Source: Gonium pectorale (taxonomy: Eukaryota; Chlorophyta; Chlorophyceae; Chlamydomonadales; Volvocaceae). From it: a stretch of 13,101 bases of DNA. The stretch is from assembly GCA_001584585.1 (NCBI GenBank), contig LSYV01000050.1, positions 512,703-525,803 on the forward strand. The letters run 5' to 3'. A model generated the notes under the pieces. That model searched no databases. It had not been told where the DNA came from and saw only the letters and a list, made by a program, of their open reading frames with translations. Below, piece by piece: positions 8,701 through 13,101 of the stretch; within the stretch, counting starts at the first letter, position 1; every line of letters begins with the position of its first letter. Both the position numbers and the translations under genes were made by a program.

Positions 8701-9633
8701 CCTCTTAGTAGTCCGGGTCATTGCATGCTGATCTGTTGAGACAACCAAAGGCCGGAAGTTGAAACAACCTGCCCACAACCGCCCGGCCTCCGCTGCCCTG
8801 TCCAGACTGCTACGTGGTCGCTGGTGGGCTGGTGGCATACGACGAGGACGGCTACAAGTCCGTCATCTCGGGGACGGAGGACCCGCTGCACGCTCTGAGG
8901 GTGCTCGAGTTCGCAAAGGTGGGCTGGGCGGGCCGAGTCGGCGCTGCGTAGGCTGAGCGGCGTGTTGGTGAGATTTTACAATACAGCCTCACTATCCTGC
9001 CTTCTGCTCTCTCCCCCTGGTCATCACCTCCCTCACTCTCCCATCAGGCCATGCTCCGCGCCGCCCGCGAGGTCCGCCTGCCCCACACCGGCGAGCCTGT
9101 GAAGCTGCGCGTGGGGCTGCACAGCGGGCCCGTCACCAGCGGGGTGGTGGGCGACCGCATGCCGCGGTTCTGCCTGTTCGGGGACACGGTGGTGAGTGGA
9201 GATAGAGGGGCGGTCGGGCCAGGGCAGAGGCGCCAGAGGCCAGCGTCGATTCGCGTGGAGGGGTACAGAGCGGGAGCGAGTATGGGCAAGGGTCCGCAAG
9301 CACGGCTACAGGCGTGTTATGACGGTGCTGGAGGGGCATGGTGCGCTCGCTAGCTCCTCGCCCTTCCCCTCGATTACCGCCCGCCCGCCCTGCCCCCCTG
9401 CGCTCCCGCGCCCCCACCAGAACGTGGCCAGCCGCATGGAGAGCACCTGCCGCCCGGGCCGCATCCACGCCAGCGCCGCCACGCAGTCCCGTCTGCCCCG
9501 CGAGCCGTGGCGCGACTGCGGCATGACTGCGGTCAAGGGCAAGGGCGAGATGCGCACGTTCGAGTGGGCGGGCGAGGCGGACGAGCCGCTGGACGGGGAG
9601 CAGCTCAACAGGGTGCTGGGGCTGTACCTGTGA
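1915..9633 (+). CDS. PAS-regulated class III guanylyl cyclase, multi-exon
   Basis: Predicted to make cGMP from GTP. Exons followed by phase: 1915-2193, 2286-2362, 2603-2723, about 2792-2884, 2949-3271, 3514-3724, 3870-about 4490, a long exon to 7492, then 7851-8045, 8291-8414, 8806-8918, 9048-9191 and 9421-9633. Domain order over about 1,800-1,850 residues is: unassigned N-terminus; a PAS-like tail; a second PAS domain from about residue 286, interrupted by some 1,100 low-complexity residues; a signalling helix; the cyclase domain in the last 260 residues. Start ATG 1915 is the first in-frame ATG after a stop at 1885-1887; an upstream exon joined after that stop is possible. Chlamydomonadales carry many such PAS-cyclase genes, but I cannot name this one. 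The frame changes without standard splice sites near 2724-2950 and 4470-4655, so damage or sequence errors are possible. The catalytic end is intact. Confidence 0.85.
2792..2990 (+). other. C-terminal part of a first PAS-like domain
   Basis: The segment [16 protein letters not shown] (about 2846-2893) and the segment [15 protein letters not shown] (2952-2996) look like the last two beta strands of a PAS domain, as commonly seen just before a second PAS domain in algal cyclases. They lie in different frames. A 64-base intron 2885-2948 (GTCCAC..TACAG, phase 0) would join them, and an intron 2724-2791 (GTAAGTG..TTCTAG, 68 bases) would connect the first segment to exon 3. Both introns are very short and the GTCCAC donor is weak. 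A one-base frameshift would explain the second junction equally well. Confidence 0.5.
3234..3924 (+). other. PAS domain, N-terminal half
   Basis: Residues [20 protein letters not shown] begin a PAS fold: a beta strand, a turn, then the conserved V-L-x-Q-N motif and FFG. The Gly codon is split by an intron at 3272-3513 (GTACGT..TTCCAG, phase 2), which restores the frame exactly. The domain continues through the helix [13 protein letters not shown] and, after intron 3725-3869 (GTACGG..CTCAG, phase 0), the strand [18 protein letters not shown] domains bind small ligands or cofactors, or mediate dimerisation. No ligand-specific residue can be called here. A Gly/Ala-rich loop at about 3605-3675 already enlarges this half. 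Confidence 0.75.
3925..7315 (+). other. Giant low-complexity insertion inside the PAS domain
   Basis: About 1,100 residues rich in Ala, Gly, Ser, Arg and Pro separate the two halves of the PAS domain. The segment starts acidic ([17 protein letters not shown], about 3936-3986) and later contains short patches such as [13 protein letters not shown] and SPSPSPA. I see no folded domain, transmembrane helix or catalytic motif. It is expected to be disordered, and the many Arg-x-x-Ser and Ser-Pro patches would suit phosphorylation, but that is inference. Long disordered inserts are common in volvocine proteins; one this large in the middle of a PAS fold is unusual. The frame is third-position (multiple of 3) at 3870-about 4480 and another from about 4650 to 7492. 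Confidence 0.7.
4470..4655 (+). other. Unexplained change of reading frame in the long exon
   Basis: The coding frame entered at 3870 reads sensibly to about 4480. From about 4490 to 4645 the next frame is the more protein-like one (for example [19 protein letters not shown]), and from about 4652 the third frame takes over ([20 protein letters not shown]) and stays open to the 7492 splice donor. The last frame has stops at 4526-4528 and 4592-4594, so it cannot simply extend upstream. No GTAAGT or GTGAGT donor lies in the segment. The C6 run at 4646-4651 is a natural place for a one-base error. Alternatives are a non-standard intron or real mutations. Confidence 0.6.
7316..7492 (+). other. PAS domain, C-terminal half, and signalling helix
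   Basis: YHRVHIVPY (7316-7342) and LTLTVTQVD (7406-7432) are the last two PAS strands, the second ending in the T-x-x-D motif typical before a linker. The following [19 protein letters not shown], continued by LLESIFP after the splice, has hydrophobic residues spaced for a coiled coil and matches the helical linker that couples PAS domains to cyclase domains. The exon ends in phase 0 at AAG|GTCAGT (7492/7493). Confidence 0.8.
7493..7850 (+). other. Intron between signalling helix and catalytic domain
   Basis: A 358-base intron in phase 0, GTCAGT at its start and CTCCCCGCAG at its end. The frame would otherwise read through to 7885 as low-quality protein, so the splice is supported by the direct join of EQEHK to [15 protein letters not shown] see no gene or repeat inside. 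Confidence 0.85.
7851..9633 (+). other. Class III cyclase catalytic domain, guanylyl type
   Basis: Five exons give a complete catalytic domain. [14 protein letters not shown] leads into it. The first metal-binding Asp is in ILFCDIVGFTS (codon 8037-8039). The second is in [13 protein letters not shown]; its codon is split between 8414 and 8806-8807. The two purine-selecting residues are Glu (8402-8404) and Cys (9171-9173, in MPRFCLFGD), the pair found in guanylyl cyclases. Adenylyl cyclases have Lys and Asp there. The transition-state Asn and Arg are in NVASRMES (9421-9423 and 9433-9435), and [11 protein letters not shown] follows near the end. All needed residues lie on one chain, so a homodimer could be active. 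Introns are 8046-8290, 8415-8805, 8919-9047 and 9192-9420, all with GT..AG borders and matching phase. The protein ends about 20 residues after the catalytic core. Confidence 0.93.
8415..8805 (+). other. Long intron splitting the catalytic Asp codon
   Basis: A 391-base phase-1 intron, GTGAGA at the start and CTGTCCAG at the end. It is the longest intron I can define in the gene and is locally AT-richer than the exons, especially from about 8520 to 8680. I find no coding exon or repeat in it that would give a better protein than the direct join to IGDCY. Confidence 0.85.
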
Positions 9634-9672
9634 GCGCGGGGGCAGGGGAGGGGAGGGGGCTGTGCCTGTGAG
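9617..9672 (+). repeat. Near-tandem duplication covering the stop codon
   Basis: GGGGCTGTACCTGTGAG around the stop (9617-9633 and the next base) recurs 38 bases later as GGGGCTGTGCCTGTGAG (9656-9672) with one change. The spacing suggests a local duplication that copied the last codons and the stop. Confidence 0.55.
9638..9659 (+). promoter_or_regulatory. G-quadruplex motif just after the stop codon
   Basis: Four G runs in order, five G, CA, four G, A, four G, A, five G, start five bases after the TGA. With loops of only 1-2 bases this is a strong candidate for a stable parallel G-quadruplex in mRNA and in the coding strand. Position at the start of the 3' UTR could affect termination of translation or mRNA stability; that effect is inferred. 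Confidence 0.65.
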
Positions 9673-9718
9673 GATGGGAGGGGCTTAAAGGAGCAAACGG
9701 TGGGAGGATGGGAGGGGC
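9671..9718 (+). repeat. 14-base direct repeat in the 3' UTR
   Basis: AGGATGGGAGGGGC occurs at 9671-9684 and again at 9705-9718. It adds to the G-rich character of the start of the 3' UTR and probably arose by the same kind of slippage as the neighbouring duplication. Confidence 0.6.
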
Positions 9719-11608
9719 ATGCAAGGGTTTGTGCTCCCGCGAGGCCCTGATAGGGACGGCCATGGGTCGCGATGGGGCAGGCTTGAGGGCTGTGTCACCG
9801 GTCTCACGGAAAGGTGGCCAGCAAAGATCAGCCGGTAAAACAGAACTAACGGTGAGCGGGCGCAGATGTGGCAGGAAATGCAACTGAGGACTGTTGAGCA
9901 ACGCAGGGAAGGTGTGTCGGTGGGAAGGGGAGTGATCTGACTACATTGCGAGCGCCGCGCAATCGAGGCTGCCGACAGCCCTCAGTCAGGTTGACCCTGG
10001 GGAGCTTCAGCTGGGAGTGAATCAAGTCGAGGGCATGGCGTGTGGCATGACGTGGCGGGTCCGGCGCAGACCATGTTGATGTCGTTTGGCCCATGTGCGA
10101 ATCCTGCAGGATGCCAATCGAGAGGCATGTGTCAATGCCTTGTGGGGAGGTGTTTTGCGATGGACTGCCCGGATAAGTTCGGAATCGTGCGTTCTCAAGC
10201 TAGGAGGTGGCACCGTGGAGCTGATGGCGGTAGATACTGGGAGGGTGGCGCGGGATGAGCGATTCGGCGGGTGACTCGGCGGGTTCACAGTGTGGCCGAG
10301 GAGGACCTGGCGTATTCTTCTCCAGCATGAAGAAGATCCACATGAGTTTGTGTCTTGCTGTTGGGCCGATGGGGCCAACGGTTGGCATGATGCGAGCTCA
10401 CCAGGCGGAGGCGGGTGCGGGTGCGGTCATGCATGATGCATAAAACCACGGACGCTGTGGTGCTCCATGCCGGCGGCGGCTTGTCCCTCCAATCCCCTGC
10501 CAAAGGCTGCATAAATTCCTCGCTGTGCCGAACATGTACGGCGGTGGGCGGAGCGCCTCGCAATTTCACTTCCCTACATTCTTACATTGGCATATCATCT
10601 TGCATGCGCTTGCTGAACGTCTTAGATGGCGAGCGGGCTGGCTGGCGAGCTGCCAGTGAGAAGGCCTTGTGCTCGAGGCTTGCAAAGGCAATGCCCAGGG
10701 GCGGCTCCTGCGGTCGGTGTGCTCATGGTGGGTTGGGGCATTCTTGCGACCCATCGCAGGCCCGCCACTTGTGACTGCTTGTGCGCGGGTCGCCTGGACT
10801 GTGGGCTGCCTGCGACCCGCAGCGGCATCAGACCGCTGGTTGCTGCCGAGGGCGGCACGGCTGGTGCGCGGCGGCCCGCCAGGCCACCTGGCAGCGGGGT
10901 GTCGCGATTGCGCATTGAATGGAGTTATGTGTCAATGTGGCGGACTGTTGCAAAGTGCAATGGCTGTGAGGGGGTGGGGGCGTTCACTGAAACGCTGCGG
11001 GCGCCTGCGGGTGCACTGCTCGCCTGCGCGTCGCGGGCGGTGCAGCGAGCAGCTGGGATATCTTCCCAGGAGTGGGATTGCATCGGCGCATTACAGATGA
11101 TGATCCTGATTATGGTGAAGATTTTAAATGATGGGGTGGTCCCTGTGCCTCCTCCGCAAGGCGCGCGCGGTATGCGTCTCGCTTGGCCTGTGGCCCGTGG
11201 CAAGGGAGGAGGGATCGGGCTGCGTTGCTCCTGCCATGCGGGCCCTGGCATCGTACCTGACCGCGAGTGGTGGTTGACAATTGCTATTCAATGTCCGTTC
11301 TGGTTGTTAGCAGTAATTGGTAATCCTTAAGCCGTGGATCACAAATTGGGTTTCCACGCGGCATGATTGCGTTGAGCGGCAACGGCACTGGTTGGGCCGT
11401 GCCGGCCCTGGTTCGAGCGGCCCCTCGTCCAGGATCGTATTGCCAACATGGTATTGCTAGCCACGCTTGGGCCCTCACACACGCCACGACCGGGGCCTTG
11501 GCGTCTCGATCCGGAGTGATCAGCGATTGGGGCGCTGCCGCCCAGGGGCAACCAACGCTAGCTCACAATGACGGTGGTTGCAGCAGTAGTGGCGGGCGCA
11601 GCGGCGGT

Positions 11609-11639
11609 ATGGTGGCAGCCATGGTGGCAGCCATGGTGG
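11609..11639. repeat. Tandem 12-base repeat
   Basis: ATGGTGGCAGCC is repeated in tandem about 2.6 times. Each unit also contains the palindromic CCATGG at the joint, so the array can fold on itself. It looks like a small minisatellite. Confidence 0.65.
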
Positions 11640-12011
11640 AATGAGCGGATGTTACTCTGGCGGGAGAGTCCAGGCATGCCCGCTGGGGTCCAGGGCTAGC
11701 GGCAAGGCCCGATCGCTGCGGCTCTGGCTGTGGCTGCAGGTTGGCGCGTACCGGGGCCCAGCGCAGCTCCGAGGCCACGGATCAACACTTCAACAGCGAC
11801 CCGTATCAAGAGCGCGCTTCTTTTGGACCGTGCGTTGACACGACGAAGACACCTTTGCATGAACCGTGTCCCAACTTGCTTTGCGCTTGCAAGTTAGTGG
11901 AGTATGGTGGCAATGTGGGCGGTGGCGGTGGCCGGAGGATGGGCAGGGGCGCCGTAAGGCGCTGCATGCAGGCAGGGGAAACGCTGCCGTGTACACGGCT
12001 GCCTGGATGGT

Positions 12012-12027
12012 CCGTTCGAAAGAACGG
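12012..12027. repeat. Small hairpin with GAAA loop
   Basis: CCGTTC (12012-12017) and GAACGG (12022-12027) form a perfect 6-bp stem closed by GAAA, a GNRA-type tetraloop. It is stable as RNA in the + sense. A (GCGAG) slippage run follows at about 12039-12055. Confidence 0.4.
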
Positions 12028-12387
12028 CGGTGTCCTGTGCGAGGCGAGGCGAGGAGGGCAGCGCCGCTGGGCGGAGGGGCGTTGGCTGGAGGAGTAGGAG
12101 AGGCCCGGGACACACAGGGAGGAGCGCTTACTTCCATTGCCGGTTGCACCAACCGCCGAATTGCAGCGAAAATTCAGTTATCCATCCGTTTTCATCCGTA
12201 CCGTGTTGGTTAATCAACCGACTATGCCTCCCACGTCCATTTTGCCGTGCCTGGCGCGACATGGAGCTGCACAATGGGCCTGATGCGGTTGGCGAGGAGA
12301 AAGGAGTGTGCATACGACTAGCGCTAGTTGCTGGATGGCTGAGGTGACGAGAGCAGAACGCGAGACCAACCCGGGACGAAATGGGGG

Positions 12388-12430
12388 CAAACTCGGCGGA
12401 AACCGTTGACAAACTCGGCACAAACTCTGC
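12388..12430 (+). repeat. Three copies of a 10-base repeat before the second ORF
   Basis: CAAACTCGGC occurs at 12388-12397 and 12410-12419, and a third copy with one change, CAAACTCTGC, at 12421-12430. The copies end 19 bases before the ATG at 12449, so they lie where a leader or proximal promoter of that reading frame would be. Confidence 0.55.
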
Positions 12431-12448
12431 TTCTTACATAGCCCCACA

Positions 12449-12868
12449 ATGGTGCTCGCTCAGCAGCTGCCGGTGTACTGCGTGAACCGGAGCCGCGAGA
12501 CCCGGCGGGTTGTGGTCGAGACCTACCGGCCTCCGGTCGAGGAGCAGCAGGCCCTGGCGGGCCACTACGTGACCGCTGAGGTCACCAACGCCTTGTACCG
12601 GGCGTCGGGGAAGGCCGGCCTCGCAATGGGCTGGTGCGGCGCCGGCACCTGGGAGCCGCGGCTTCGGAAGCAGGAGCTGGGGCTGCTGCTTGAGGCGGCC
12701 GCTGCTGACCCCCATCTGGCGCAAGAAGAAGGCGGAGAAGGCAGAGAAGGCGGAGGCGGAGAAGGCCATGAAAGGGCAGACACGGCTGCCCTTCAAGAAG
12801 CAGAAGCAGGCATAAGAGTCAACGGTTTCCGCTCCTGCCTCCAGCGCCTTCCGCAGTGCGCGATATGA
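12449..12868 (+). CDS. Hypothetical protein, possibly frame-shifted
   Basis: The ATG sits in a good algal context (CCACAATGG) and opens a 139-codon frame ending with TGA at 12866-12868. The first 75 or so residues look like real protein, including VVVETYRPPVEEQQALAGHY and TAEVTNALYRASGKAG. From about 12690 the frame degenerates to Gly/Glu-rich sequence. The next frame instead gives LLTPIWRKKKAEKAEKAEAE and GQTRLPFKKQKQA, stopping at TAA 12813-12815. A one-base shift or an unseen small intron near 12690 would therefore give a protein of about 122 residues with a strongly basic tail. I do not recognise the family. It could be a small nuclear protein, the remnant of a mobile element, or the first exon of a gene. 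No homologue can be named from sequence alone. Confidence 0.4.
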   Translation: MVLAQQLPVYCVNRSRETRRVVVETYRPPVEEQQALAGHYVTAEVTNALYRASGKAGLAMGWCGAGTWEPRLRKQELGLLLEAAAADPHLAQEEGGEGREGGGGEGHERADTAALQEAEAGIRVNGFRSCLQRLPQCAI

Positions 12869-13101
12869 ATCCGTGCTTAGGTCCTGCTGGCGCTGCTTGC
12901 CCCCGTCACTCAAGGAGAGACGGGGGCAGAGGATGAGGGGTTTGCCTTGGTGCGCGTGGCTCAGGGGACCGAGTGCGCTCACAGAGCTCGCCCTGGTTTG
13001 GCAGCAGGAAGACAGGGGCGGCGAAAGAGGACCGCGATACACGGTATACTGATGCGGGATTGCGGGAGGGTCGGACAAGTGTGGCGGGATATGCATCCCG
13101 G
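12869..13101. other. End of window, nothing else supported
   Basis: Apart from the hairpin, I see no further coding exon or repeat. A long minus-strand open frame covers 12434-13096, but it is the complement of the + strand reading and its Ser/Ala/Phe repeat is simply the antisense of the Lys/Glu/Ala tail. Confidence 0.4.
12898..12928. repeat. Perfect 10-bp hairpin
   Basis: TGCCCCCGTC (12898-12907) and GACGGGGGCA (12919-12928) are perfect inverted repeats around an 11-base loop. The hairpin lies about 80 bases after the TAA at 12813-12815 and 30 bases after the TGA at 12866-12868, so it would fall in the 3' UTR of that transcript. Confidence 0.55.

Larger units (their letters stand above)
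9634..12448. other. 3' UTR and intergenic stretch with no supportable gene
   Basis: After the cyclase stop I see no frame with domain-like protein. The longest open frame (10626-11330, +) reads as random Arg/Gly/Ala/Cys-rich sequence with no motif and overlaps equally long frames in other phases, as expected in GC-rich DNA. Long 3' UTRs are normal in this group, so the first several hundred bases are probably transcribed. I found no TGTAA on the + strand here, so the cyclase mRNA end cannot be placed. Small repeats are listed separately. The last 250 bases probably serve as leader or promoter for the reading frame at 12449. Confidence 0.5.

Noticed and set aside
8454..8708. Open frame inside the 8415-8805 intron
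   Set aside because: Direct splicing across it restores the conserved IGDCY motif exactly, so an exon here would break the catalytic domain.
7851..9633. Adenylyl cyclase as the function
   Set aside because: The purine-selecting positions are Glu and Cys, the guanylyl pair, not Lys and Asp.
10626..11330. 234-codon + strand open frame
   Set aside because: Composition looks random, no motif is present, and overlapping frames of similar length exist. Best read as non-coding DNA.
12434..13096. 220-codon minus-strand open frame
   Set aside because: Its only pattern, a Ser/Ala/Phe repeat, is the complement of the + strand Lys/Glu/Ala repeat, and no domain is visible.
1..13101. CRISPR arrays, rRNA or tRNA genes
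   Set aside because: No regularly spaced repeats of suitable length, no conserved rRNA stretches and no tRNA cloverleaf were recognised.

Overview
The window looks like nuclear DNA of a volvocine or Chlamydomonas-like green alga. The signs are GC-rich coding sequence, many short introns with GT..CAG borders, very long Ala/Gly/Ser/Arg-rich low-complexity exons, and a PAS-linked class III nucleotidyl cyclase of the type that is greatly expanded in Chlamydomonadales. Assignment to this group rests on protein style and gene architecture, not on a database match.

Layout: 1-1914 holds no gene I can support; it contains small palindromes, two AT-rich islands and one notable 97-nt inverted-repeat structure (1274-1370). 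The main gene runs on the + strand from about 1915 to the TGA at 9631-9633. I can follow most of its exons by matching intron phases: 1915-2193, 2286-2362, 2603-2723, about 2792-2884, 2949-3271, 3514-3724, 3870 to about 4490, about 4500-7492 (with frame changes), 7851-8045, 8291-8414, 8806-8918, 9048-9191 and 9421-9633. The product is roughly 1,800-1,850 residues: an unassigned N-terminus, the tail of one PAS-like domain, a second PAS domain split by an insertion of about 1,100 residues, a signalling helix, and a complete guanylyl-cyclase-type catalytic domain at the extreme C-terminus.

From 9634 to 12448 I see no convincing gene. The start of this stretch is probably the cyclase 3' UTR and has a strong G-quadruplex motif five bases after the stop. 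From 12449 a second, poorly understood + strand reading frame begins. It appears to change frame near 12690 and ends in a Lys/Glu/Ala-rich tail.

The expected function of the main gene is conversion of GTP to cGMP under control of PAS-sensed signals. No transmembrane receptor segment is visible in the modelled exons, so the enzyme looks soluble unless an upstream exon has been missed. The two weak points of the model are around 2724-2950 and 4470-4655, where the frame must change without textbook splice sites. Either these are unusual introns, or sequence errors, or real lesions.
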